Assembly: GCA_041736465.1 (NCBI GenBank)
Contig: JBGSTO010000462.1
Location: 1-64,000, forward strand
Source: JAJUJL01 sp041736465
Lineage (GTDB): Bacteria > Chloroflexota > Anaerolineae > Anaerolineales > UBA4823
DNA: 64,000 bases
Direction: 5' to 3'
Part shown: positions 56,636 through 64,000 of the stretch, piece by piece
Numbering within the stretch: the stretch's first letter is position 1
How the letters are laid out: each line of letters begins with the position of its first letter
The notes under the pieces: generated by a model
The model's database searches: none
What the model saw: only the letters and a program-made list of their open reading frames with translations
What the model was told of the DNA's origin: nothing
Program-made: the position numbers and the translations under genes

Positions 56636-59600
56636 CTATTTGCTGATAATCGGCAGGTACGCAGCGTACGTTTGGGCAGAACCGATGGCGTGGTTGCCCA
56701 GCGAGTCCAGCACCTCAACCCGCACGGTATAGGCGCCGAGCTTTGCGTAGGTGTGGGTGATCGTAGCGCTCGGGTCAAAGCTGGTGTAGCTGGTGCCGTC
56801 GCCAAAGTCCCAGCGATAAGCGACGCCGGTTACACCTGGGATGTTCGAGCTCAAACTGGCTGTCAGGCTTACGGTCAGCACATTGCCGGTGATCACAACG
56901 GAAGCGGTCGGGTTGTCCCAACCCCAATCCAAGGCGCGCTTCAGCATTTGCTCGCGTGTGGAGTAGCCGGTGTTGTTATTGATGCCTTCCAGGCCGAAAG
57001 TGGTGTAGATCGAGCGTCCATCGTAGGCGACGCCCGGCCGTTCAAGGGTTGGCTGCTCGCGGTGAGCCATACCAGTGGTGCCTTGCTCCACGGCGATCAG
57101 GCTGTCGTTATAGAAGATCGGCTGGAAGAACGGGTTGGTGGTGGTGGGATCGGTGATCGTGACGTGGTAGGAGATCTCATCCACGTAGTATTGGTTCGCA
57201 GCCCCATCGCCCATCTCGCTCAGGTCCAGGTTGATGCCTGCCATGGGCAGCTCACTCGTGCTGGAGATGAGGAAGGTTGGGCTGATGGTGACGCCGTTGA
57301 CGCTGTCTTGCAGGTAGGTGCCGCCAAGTGTATAGGCATAGGCAAAGGGGGCGCTCGACGATGACAGAGCGTTCCAGACTGAGGCCAGATCCTGACCCAT
57401 GGCGATCAAGGTACCACCATTGGCGGCATATTCATTGACCGCATCCAGATCCGCCGTGGTGAGCGGCGTGGGCACGGTGAATGTGCCATTGTTGTAGTAA
57501 TAGTCTCCCGTGTAGTAGATCACGGCTTTGTAGGCCTGCAGTTCCACCGCGTCCAGGAAGTTGGCGACCGATCCTGCATACATATCCACATCCAGGATTT
57601 CATAGGTGGTGCTGATGGCTTCCAGAGTCTGTGTGTAGTAATTGACGTAGTCCGGGAAGCCCACGGAGGAACTGCCGTCGTTGTCGATGATCAACACATC
57701 TGCTGGGGCGATGAAGTATGCACGAGCCCAGGCTGGCAGGTGAGCATCATAGTTGGCGCTGTGCAGCAGCACAAAGCCCTGGTTGTCGCCGATACCCTTG
57801 CTGGACAGTGAGTCGAAGGTGACATCGAAGCTGGCCGAGGCGCCGGGGGCAACGGTAATTACCGTCGGGCTCACAGTAAAGCCAGGCAGCAGCGCCACAC
57901 CGGGGAAGCCGCCGCTGGTGTCCAGCAGCGTGATGGTGTAGGTTTCGGTGGTGGTTGCCACGCTGGTGACGTTAACCGTCATGGTCTTTTCGGTGCCGGT
58001 TAGCACCAGACCATAGCTCAGGCTGGGCGGGTCAAACAGCAGCCCAGGATCGGCAGCGTTGGTCAGGTCCAGACGCCCGGCGCCCATTTCGAGAGGCTGA
58101 GCGGGTGAACCATCATAGTCGAAGATGTCGAGATACTTGGAGGTGGACATCAACGCCGATTTGATCTGGGCCGGGGTCCAATTGGGGTGGATCTGGCGCA
58201 AGATGGTCGCTGCGCCCGCCACGTGCGGGGAGGCCATCGAAGTGCCGGAGACCTGGCCCCAACCGCGGTGGCGGTCTTCACCCGTGGTGTTGGGGGTGTA
58301 GCCCTGCGCCAGGATGTTGACACCCGGGGCGGTGATATCCGGCTTCAGTACGTTGCCGATGCCAGGGCCGCGGCTGCTGAAGCTGGCGAGTACGTCTGGT
58401 GTGTTGCCCGCCTGGTAGGCGTTGGTGTCGAAGGTGATCTCAACGCTGGAAGTGTGCAGGTTGTACCAGCTCAGCATTGCATCGCCGTCGGAATAGCCGA
58501 TAAAGGCCGAGGGGATGGTAACCAGGTTTCCAACCGCGCCAGCACCCATATTAATCAACGTGTCGCCGCCAGCCAGGTTGTTATACACGATGGCAAACAC
58601 TGCGCCGGCGTTTTCAGCGTTGAGCACTTTCACGCCAAATTCGCAGGTACCGCGGATGATCAAGGCAGCCTTGCCGGTGAAGGAGCCGGGTGTAAAGGGA
58701 AGGCAGCCGTTGGCATTGGCTGGGTCTACCGTGACTGCGGGGAGGTAGTCGTAAGGGTAGATTCCGCCGGGAGCCAGACCAGGACCGAAACCAGCCATGG
58801 AGTAGGGTATGTCCTGTAGTGTCGGGCTGATCGGTGCCGGCGCGGTCACGTTCAATCGCCCGCTGGCGAGTGTGCCGTCTGTGGTGCTGGCGGCGACGGA
58901 AATGTAGTCCGGTGAGGGATGGTCAGTTGTGGCCTGCCCGGGGCCGGCGTTGCCGGCCGACATGCTGACGAAGACGCCAGCATCCACGGCGTTGAGCAGC
59001 GCGTTGTCAATGGCGTCGAATTCGCCGCCTGCACTGCCAGGGCCGCCGCCCCACGAGTTATTGACTACATCGGCGCCGTCCTTCACCATGTCTTCCAGGG
59101 CAGCAATGCCTTCCGCATCGTAAAACGACCCATCGCCGGTGACGCTGTAATAGAACACGCGGTAGCTCATCAGCCAGGCGCCGGGCGCCACACCGCTGAC
59201 GGTTTCAGTAATTCCCAGGTATTCCGCCGTTACTTGATTGCCGGCGGCAGTGGAAGAGGTGTGCACACCGTGGCTGGTGCCGTTCACGCCAGGCCAGGAG
59301 TGCTCGTCGCCGAACGCAGGTGGATCCCATTCACGGAAGTATGCTCGTGAGACGATCACCTTGCCATTGTTGTTGTAGGTGTCGCCCAGGCCGCCCGCAG
59401 GCCAGCCAGGTGGGTAGCTCCAGCCGGTGCCGTCGAACATCGGGGCTGCATACAGGCCACCCAGGATGCCGCCATCCACTGATGCTACTTTTACACCATC
59501 GCCGGCATTATCCCGGCCGCCGACCTCAGTATTGCTCCAGATTGCCGGGGCATTGACCAGCGGCAGACTGGCGTACAGCTCAGGCTGGTGGGCATAGTCC

Positions 59601-60112
59601 AGGTAGACTGCCTTGACCCCATCCAATTTCTGCAGGATGCGGCGGGCTACGGCCGGGCTGGTGCTTCCGGGATTGATCGCCATGCCGTTAAAGACAACCT
59701 GGTAGGTAGCCTCAACCTTTTGGCCGGCTTCGTTGATGTAAGCCGAGACCGATGCTTCAGGTAATACGGCCTGCAGTTGGCTCACGAATGCCGCCTGCTC
59801 CGCTTCTAACTGGTCGATATAAGCCTGCGCCTCAGGAGCGTTGAAATCCAGCTTGCCGTTTTCCAGGCGTGCTGTCTTACTAACTGGGGCGTAGACCGCC
59901 AGGGGCGGAGAGGCCAACTCAACAATCAGCCGGTTCGACATTAGCGGAACGGACTGTGCATCGCTGGTAATAGGTCCGATTTCAGTCGCCGGTGTGGCTG
60001 CTTGCCTGGCTGCCGCAGGAGAGCTGAAAGCCAAGAATGGCACAGCCAGCAGTCCTGCTGCCAGAAGCAATACTCCCAGAACAACAAATTGTCGATTACG
60101 CTTATGCTGCAT
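56636..60112 (-). CDS. Secreted S8 (subtilisin-like) protease with PA and PKD domains
   Basis: A 1158-residue exoprotease. Signal helix FVVLGVLLLAAGLLAVPFLAF, an inhibitor_I9-like propeptide (about 50-190), then the S8 domain with Asp213 in VKVASVDGGI, His284 in SHGVHTSS and Ser625 in SGTSMASPHVAGAAT. A PA insert (CLPFTPGSFTGKAALIIRGTCEF) lies between His and Ser, as in lactocepin and cucumisin types. After it come an Fn3-like strand region, a flavodoxin-like section (DVLIIDNDGSSSVGFPDYVNYYTQTLEA) and a C-terminal PKD domain (YRWDFGDGTSY). The end, YAAYLPIISK, resembles that of the surface protein at 12039. AGGAGG precedes the ATG. Confidence 0.94.
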   Translation of the reverse strand: MQHKRNRQFVVLGVLLLAAGLLAVPFLAFSSPAAARQAATPATEIGPITSDAQSVPLMSNRLIVELASPPLAVYAPVSKTARLENGKLDFNAPEAQAYIDQLEAEQAAFVSQLQAVLPEASVSAYINEAGQKVEATYQVVFNGMAINPGSTSPAVARRILQKLDGVKAVYLDYAHQPELYASLPLVNAPAIWSNTEVGGRDNAGDGVKVASVDGGILGGLYAAPMFDGTGWSYPPGWPAGGLGDTYNNNGKVIVSRAYFREWDPPAFGDEHSWPGVNGTSHGVHTSSTAAGNQVTAEYLGITETVSGVAPGAWLMSYRVFYYSVTGDGSFYDAEGIAALEDMVKDGADVVNNSWGGGPGSAGGEFDAIDNALLNAVDAGVFVSMSAGNAGPGQATTDHPSPDYISVAASTTDGTLASGRLNVTAPAPISPTLQDIPYSMAGFGPGLAPGGIYPYDYLPAVTVDPANANGCLPFTPGSFTGKAALIIRGTCEFGVKVLNAENAGAVFAIVYNNLAGGDTLINMGAGAVGNLVTIPSAFIGYSDGDAMLSWYNLHTSSVEITFDTNAYQAGNTPDVLASFSSRGPGIGNVLKPDITAPGVNILAQGYTPNTTGEDRHRGWGQVSGTSMASPHVAGAATILRQIHPNWTPAQIKSALMSTSKYLDIFDYDGSPAQPLEMGAGRLDLTNAADPGLLFDPPSLSYGLVLTGTEKTMTVNVTSVATTTETYTITLLDTSGGFPGVALLPGFTVSPTVITVAPGASASFDVTFDSLSSKGIGDNQGFVLLHSANYDAHLPAWARAYFIAPADVLIIDNDGSSSVGFPDYVNYYTQTLEAISTTYEILDVDMYAGSVANFLDAVELQAYKAVIYYTGDYYYNNGTFTVPTPLTTADLDAVNEYAANGGTLIAMGQDLASVWNALSSSSAPFAYAYTLGGTYLQDSVNGVTISPTFLISSTSELPMAGINLDLSEMGDGAANQYYVDEISYHVTITDPTTTNPFFQPIFYNDSLIAVEQGTTGMAHREQPTLERPGVAYDGRSIYTTFGLEGINNNTGYSTREQMLKRALDWGWDNPTASVVITGNVLTVSLTASLSSNIPGVTGVAYRWDFGDGTSYTSFDPSATITHTYAKLGAYTVRVEVLDSLGNHAIGSAQTYAAYLPIISK

Positions 60113-60308
60113 GTTTGTAATCCTCCTCTTTCTACATTATGGGTGCTAAAGTTTGCCGGTAGGTAAATCCAGTCATGGGGCTGAATTCCCCTATACACAG
60201 ATTATACCTTTGCAACCGATATTATCAATATCCAAAATGATTGGTGCTACAATATGCTCGCAATCCAGTATCTTCACTGAATCCCGATCATTCAATCAGG
60301 AGGTTTAT

Positions 60309-60692
60309 ATGGAAAAACGCTACCGCGCGCTGCGTACTATTGGCACGATTTATAAGGTTCTCGGGGCAATTGCCGGCATCCTGACCATCATTGCGATCAT
60401 CGGCGTGTGCGCCACCAGCGTATTGGGAGGGGCTGCCTTCAACACTTTTGGGCGCGACTTGGGCATGGGCGATGGTATTGGCATGTTCAGCAGTGTGCTG
60501 GGCGGAGTGATGTTCAGCCTCTCCGCCGCTTTCACCGGTGGGCTGGCCGCCTTGACGCTCTACTCTCTGGGCGAGGGTATCTACCTGTTCCTGGCAATCG
60601 AGGAGAACACGCGCTATACAGCTCAGGTGCTCAGCTACCAGGCGAACGCTACTTCGAACCCTGCGCCACCGGCGTCAGAAACATACCGATAG
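60309..60692 (+). CDS. Small membrane protein of unknown function
   Basis: A 127-residue protein with two hydrophobic segments (IYKVLGAIAGILTIIAIIGVCATSVLGGAAF and MFSLSAAFTGGLAALTLYSLGEGIYLFLAI) after a basic start MEKRYRALRTIG. A Gly/Met-rich loop GRDLGMGDGIGMFSS joins them. An ideal AGGAGG ribosome site fixes ATG 60309. It is divergent from the S8 protease gene, and the NYN gene begins 14 bases after its stop, so it may be in one transcript with that gene. Confidence 0.75.
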   Translation: MEKRYRALRTIGTIYKVLGAIAGILTIIAIIGVCATSVLGGAAFNTFGRDLGMGDGIGMFSSVLGGVMFSLSAAFTGGLAALTLYSLGEGIYLFLAIEENTRYTAQVLSYQANATSNPAPPASETYR

Positions 60693-60706
60693 CAGATATT
60701 TCACTG

Positions 60707-61561
60707 ATGGAACATCTCCGCTCTGCCTCCAAAGTAGGTGTATTCATTGATACTTCAAATCTGTACCGCAATGGGGGTCACCGCATGCAGTATGACGTGC
60801 TGCGCTCCTTCGCAGCGCGCGACGGCGCCGAGCTGGTGCGCTTGAATGTATATGTCAGCTACGACCCGGAACGAGCGCGCACGGATCCTATCTATGAAAG
60901 AAACGCCAACCGCTTTTACTCCGTGCTGCGCGACTTCGGCTATAAGGTGATTATTAAAGAAGTCAAATGGTATGAAGATGAGTCAGGTAAGCGCTACGGC
61001 AAAGCCAACGCCGACCTTGACCTGGCGGTGGATATGCTCATGCAGTCCGAGAACCTGGAGCGCGTGCTGCTGGGAACCGGCGATGGTGATTTCACTCGCG
61101 TGGTGGCTGCCGTGCAGCACCGCGGCTGCCGGGTGGAGGTCATGGGGCTGGATAACACCTCGCATGCGATTCGCCGGGAAGCGGATTTGTTCATATCTGG
61201 ATATTTGATACCGGGGTTGATTCCCACCGAAGACCGGGAGTCGCAGGTGCGGGATGATGATACACCATGGGGAAAGGTGGGATCGATCGTGCGCGGCACC
61301 TGTTACTTCCATAAACCAGGCTACGGATTCATGCGCTATCTCAAACGGCTCAGCTCGAATCTGTGGCTGACCGATACGCAAAATCCCGACTCGCCGTATG
61401 CCGCAGCCTACTTTCGCGATACGAGCCTGCCCGAAGGAATCGATCCGCAAGACCTGCCCAGCTACAACCATATCTTCGAGTTCGAGCTGGTCGAATCCAA
61501 TGTGCGCCCGGGCACTTTCGAAGCGGTGGATATCAGGCAGATCTCCTGGGTTCCTTCGTAA
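60707..61561 (+). CDS. NYN-domain (LabA/DUF88-type) putative ribonuclease
   Basis: A 284-residue protein. The PIN-like NYN domain spans about residues 8-160: GVFIDTSNLYRNGG (first Asp), RYGKANADLDLAVDMLMQ (middle acids), LLGTGDGDFTRVVAAVQHRGCRVEVMGL (last acids) and AIRREADLFISGYLI. These match LabA/NYN predicted metal-dependent RNases. A second domain of about 110 residues follows, opening WGKVGSIVRGTCYFHKPGYGFMRYL, like an OB/cold-shock fold that might bind RNA. The combination is unusual. The long frame reaching back to 60407 is not protein-like, so ATG 60707 is used. Confidence 0.87.
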   Translation: MEHLRSASKVGVFIDTSNLYRNGGHRMQYDVLRSFAARDGAELVRLNVYVSYDPERARTDPIYERNANRFYSVLRDFGYKVIIKEVKWYEDESGKRYGKANADLDLAVDMLMQSENLERVLLGTGDGDFTRVVAAVQHRGCRVEVMGLDNTSHAIRREADLFISGYLIPGLIPTEDRESQVRDDDTPWGKVGSIVRGTCYFHKPGYGFMRYLKRLSSNLWLTDTQNPDSPYAAAYFRDTSLPEGIDPQDLPSYNHIFEFELVESNVRPGTFEAVDIRQISWVPS

Positions 61562-61587
61562 AATTTCACCTTAACAACGAGGCAGTT

Positions 61588-62241
61588 ATGAGCCAAGAAG
61601 ACGAAATCATCCTGGCAATCAAGCAAGGCGACCAGAGCAAGGTCGCCAGCTTACTGGCAGGCGATCCCAGTCTCGCCACTACTCGCACAGCACAGGGGCT
61701 TTCTGCCGCCCTTCTATCGGCTTATTACCAGCATCCGGCGATTGCTATGATGCTGGCCTCTGTGCGCACCCACCTGGACATCTTCGAGGCGTGCGCGATC
61801 GGTCTGGTGGAGGCAGCGCGCGACTTGTTAGACGAAAGTCCCGAGCTGGCTCACGCCTGGGCGCCGGATGGATTCCAGCCGCTGGGACTGGCAGCGTTCT
61901 TCGGGCATGATGAGATCGCCGCACTGCTGCTGGAACGCGGCGCCCCGCTCGATACCGCCTCCCGCAATCGCCTGGCGGTGGCGCCGCTCAATTCCGCCGC
62001 CGCGGGAGGCCGCCACACGGTCGCCCATCTGCTGCTGGAGCACGGCGCCGACCCGAACTTTGTGCAGGGAGAAGGATTCACGCCGCTGCACGCCGCCGCC
62101 GACAATGGCGACCTGGAGATGATCCAGATGCTGCTGGATTTCGGCGCCGACTCCAGCCTGCTCACCACGGATGGGCGCAGTGCGGTGCAGCTGGCGCTGG
62201 AGAAAGGCTACCGCGAGGCAGCGGAGATGCTGGAGCGGTAG
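61588..62241 (+). CDS. Ankyrin-repeat protein
   Basis: A 217-residue soluble protein composed of ankyrin repeats. The N-terminal half holds degenerate units (IILAIKQGDQSKVASLLAGDPSLATTR), the C-terminal half clear ones: DGFQPLGLAAFFGHDEIAALLLERGAPLD, RLAVAPLNSAAAGGRHTVAHLLLEHGADPN, GFTPLHAAADNGDLEMIQMLLDFGADSS and DGRSAVQLALEKGYREAAEML. It must bind another protein, not yet known. It follows the NYN gene by 26 bases and may be its partner. No signal peptide. Confidence 0.9.
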   Translation: MSQEDEIILAIKQGDQSKVASLLAGDPSLATTRTAQGLSAALLSAYYQHPAIAMMLASVRTHLDIFEACAIGLVEAARDLLDESPELAHAWAPDGFQPLGLAAFFGHDEIAALLLERGAPLDTASRNRLAVAPLNSAAAGGRHTVAHLLLEHGADPNFVQGEGFTPLHAAADNGDLEMIQMLLDFGADSSLLTTDGRSAVQLALEKGYREAAEMLER

Positions 62242-62309
62242 CCGGGTAGGAAGGATGCCATGTGGAAGGCTGATCGGGTAAGGCAGAAATTGAATCGGGA
62301 GCAGGGAGG

Positions 62310-63095
62310 TCAGGCGGAAGCGCCGCTGTAATTGCGTATACCCACCCGCCAGAACCAGCGCGAGAATGCCAGCAGCCCGAGCATCAAGCCAAAGGCAAGC
62401 AGCAGTGTTTCGATGCTCAAGCGAGCAGAGAGCGCTTCGGCTGGTACGGTGACAGCAAAGGTGATCGGCACCAGAAAGGTCAGGCCGGTGCGCAGCCAAT
62501 CCGGGTAGATGCCGACAGGATAGCGTCCCGCCTGGTATACGCCCTGGAAGAGCTCGACCACCTGTTCCATACGGATTACCCAGAATGCCCCGGTGGTCAG
62601 GATCAGCCAGAAGCAGTAAACGATCACTGCACCTACCAGCAGTGCGGTGATGAATGCCGCTACCTGCAGGATTCCGACTGCCTGCTGCAATTGAAATGCG
62701 GCATAGCCGGTTACAACCAGCCCCATCAATACATCCACAAACTGCCAGATGCGCACCTCGCGGATGCTGATCAGCATCTGGGCATCTGCGGGGCGCGTCA
62801 AGGTGAAATCCAGGGTGCCATTCTGGATGTCGCCCATCAGGCGTTCCATGTTGGGCTGGATGGTGGCGCGGATTAAACCGCCCATCAGGATATGCACGCC
62901 CATCACCGCCAGCAGCTCGGGGCGCGTCCAGCCTGCCAACTCGGTGGTATGGCTGAACACCAGCGCCAGCCCCACCAGCCCGGTGACCAGCGCCAGCAGG
63001 GATTGTAAGAGCTGCACGAAGAAGTTGACGCGGTACTGCAGCTCGTTCATCGCCCCAATCTTGAAGAAATGCCATCCCAGGCTGAACAGTCGCAT
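62310..63095 (-). CDS. ABC-2 family transporter permease (DUF990-type)
   Basis: A 261-residue membrane protein with six hydrophobic segments. FFKIGAMNELQYRVNFFVQLLQSLLAL, ERLMGDIQNGTLDFTLTRPADAQMLISIREVRIWQFVDVLMG and PITFAVTVPAEALSARLS are standard for the DUF990/DrrB-like permeases that work with a second permease and an ATPase, both encoded just upstream. The D-F-T-L-T-R-P-x-x-x-Q motif is the coupling element. Substrate unknown. It lies convergent with the ankyrin gene. Confidence 0.92.
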   Translation of the reverse strand: MRLFSLGWHFFKIGAMNELQYRVNFFVQLLQSLLALVTGLVGLALVFSHTTELAGWTRPELLAVMGVHILMGGLIRATIQPNMERLMGDIQNGTLDFTLTRPADAQMLISIREVRIWQFVDVLMGLVVTGYAAFQLQQAVGILQVAAFITALLVGAVIVYCFWLILTTGAFWVIRMEQVVELFQGVYQAGRYPVGIYPDWLRTGLTFLVPITFAVTVPAEALSARLSIETLLLAFGLMLGLLAFSRWFWRVGIRNYSGASA

Positions 63096-63098
63096 GGA

Positions 63099-63902
63099 TC
63101 AGCCTCCAACCGCCGAGTAGCGCTTCGCGGCTGCTTTCCAGACCAGCAAAACCACCAGCAGTCCGAGCGTAATCCAGAAGACCTGCATACCCAGCCCGGC
63201 GAGCAGCTGCTGGGGTGACATATTGCCCACCAGCGTCTCGATGGGAAAGCTGAAAGCGTATTGGAAGGGGAGGAAATCAGCGATGCGGCGCGCCCAATCC
63301 GGCAGCAGCGCCAGCGGCACAAGCCTTCCTGAGAGCAGCAGCTCGGTGGTGAAGTACAGCTCGAAAATCGCCCCCACGCGTGTGGTCCAGAAGGAGGCCA
63401 ATCCGAGCGCCCACTGCCACATCGAGCGCACCAGGTAAGCGCCCCAGATTGCGAGGAAGAAGATACCCACTTCCAGCCAGCTTGGGCTGAGCGCCGGTTT
63501 GAACAGCCACGCCAGCACGGCGGCAATCGGCAGCCACATCAGGATCACCACGAACTTCCAACCGGCAAAGTAGCCCAGATCGAAGTGCAGCGGGTGAATA
63601 GGGCGGACAAGCATCTCAGAGAGATGCCCCTCGCGGATGCGCCACTCCCAGCCGTAGGGCGTAAAGACGACATTCATGTTGCGCACCAGCGTCCAGATGA
63701 TGTAATAGGCGGCAAACTGGCTCTCGGTATATCCAGCGACTTGCCCGCCCTGAGCGCGGGCGATGGTGGTCCACACCACCAGGTACACCACCGGTTCGGT
63801 GACCATGCCAATCATGTAGAAGTAATTCGCCACCCGGTATTGGAACTGTTCCAGGATGGACATCTTCATCAGGCTCAGGTACACCGCCGCCATGTCTTTC
63901 AT
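63099..63902 (-). CDS. ABC-2 family transporter permease, first subunit
   Basis: A 267-residue membrane protein with six hydrophobic segments. MSILEQFQYRVANYFYMIGMVTEPVVYLVVWTTIARAQGG and REGHLSEMLVRPIHPLHFDLGYF mark the same DUF990-like family as its neighbour; the L-V-R-P-I-H-P-L-H motif parallels LTRPADAQ there. The two permeases would form a heterodimer. It starts at an ATGA overlap with the ATPase gene and ends three bases before the second permease gene. Confidence 0.92.
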   Translation of the reverse strand: MKDMAAVYLSLMKMSILEQFQYRVANYFYMIGMVTEPVVYLVVWTTIARAQGGQVAGYTESQFAAYYIIWTLVRNMNVVFTPYGWEWRIREGHLSEMLVRPIHPLHFDLGYFAGWKFVVILMWLPIAAVLAWLFKPALSPSWLEVGIFFLAIWGAYLVRSMWQWALGLASFWTTRVGAIFELYFTTELLLSGRLVPLALLPDWARRIADFLPFQYAFSFPIETLVGNMSPQQLLAGLGMQVFWITLGLLVVLLVWKAAAKRYSAVGG

Positions 63903-64000
63903 GCAGCCTTCTCCTGGGCAAAGACGGACTCGATCACCTCGTCGATGGGCGGTTCCTCAATGGTTAGATCGGCTACCTGGCGCTCGTTAAGCAGGCGGGC
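63899..64000 (-). CDS. ABC exporter ATPase, C-terminal fragment cut by window end
   Basis: The minus strand reads ARLLNERQVADLTIEEPPI, then DEVIESVFAQEKAA and a TGA that overlaps the ATG of the permease gene (ATGA). The VADLTIEEPPIDEVIE ending is the typical C-terminal strand and helix of the ATPases that pair with DUF990 permeases (YbhF/NatA-like). Only 33 codons are inside the window, so Walker motifs are not visible. Confidence 0.82.
   Translation of the reverse strand, partial: ARLLNERQVADLTIEEPPIDEVIESVFAQEKAA

Noticed and set aside
60407..60706. Long N-terminal extension of the NYN protein
   Set aside because: These 100 codons overlap the membrane protein gene at 60309 in another frame; that gene has a perfect ribosome site, and the NYN domain begins right after ATG 60707.
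61828..63075. Minus-strand frame of 415 codons across the ankyrin and permease genes
   Set aside because: It is out of frame with the permease and antisense to the ankyrin repeats; composition is that of a shadow frame.

Overview
The window reads as a chromosomal segment of a member of the Chloroflexota, most likely Anaerolineae or a close relative. This is inferred from gene content, not from a marker gene: lipoproteins with Pro/Thr-rich spacers after the lipobox, many ABC sugar/carboxylate importers, very large secreted proteins ending in a short Y-L-P tail, an F420/FMN split-barrel oxidase-like protein, and several families of short intergenic repeats. The sequence is moderately GC-rich and densely coding, with genes on both strands. 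I saw no rRNA, tRNA, CRISPR array, transposase, integrase or phage gene.

Layout. 1-4.1 kb: partial hotdog thioesterase, methyltransferase, M48-type membrane protease, and an overlapping DinB-like/transglutaminase-like pair. 4.06-11.4 kb (minus): a seven-gene catabolic operon (RraA-like lyase, FCD-type GntR regulator, FAD oxidoreductase, Tat/lipoprotein sugar-binding protein, two permeases, DapA-like aldolase) with a consensus promoter and a 22-bp perfect palindrome at its head. 11.5-17.1 kb: an uncharacterised conserved-looking protein and a 1676-residue surface protein with eight Fn3-like repeats. 17.6-31.4 kb: small housekeeping and accessory genes, including a PabB-PabC fusion, two lipoproteins, an alpha/beta hydrolase, a VOC/AraC pair, HxlR facing two small membrane proteins, and a nucleotide cyclase. 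31.6-39.4 kb: CPA2 antiporter, ABC-2 exporter, half-size DMT protein, ICMT-like methyltransferase and a NarL-type two-component system.

39.5-49.1 kb (plus): the most distinctive region. HpaI-type aldolase, ICL/PEP-mutase lyase, an Fbp-type ABC importer (SBP, fused double permease, ATPase), MmgE/PrpD dehydratase, CaiB/BaiF CoA-transferase and a short stand-alone citrate-synthase-like citryl-CoA lyase follow one another. Together they suggest import and CoA-dependent cleavage of an unidentified branched di- or tricarboxylate. 49.1-55.9 kb: methyltransferase, orphan SBP, MFS transporter, DinB and MBL proteins, XRE regulator with membrane partner, CPBP protease, haem-binding-domain protein. 56-64 kb: lipoprotein, a 1158-residue S8 protease with PA and PKD domains, a NYN-domain protein, an ankyrin protein, and a three-gene ABC-2 exporter cut by the window end.

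Repeats are a second theme. Three families of short intergenic elements recur (A: CACGAAT-type imperfect palindromes; B: TGTCATCCTGAAC-type; C: CACAAAG-type). Several B and C copies lie directly before start codons and seem to supply the leader or ribosome binding site of the gene behind them. All functions are read from motifs and translated sequence without database searches.
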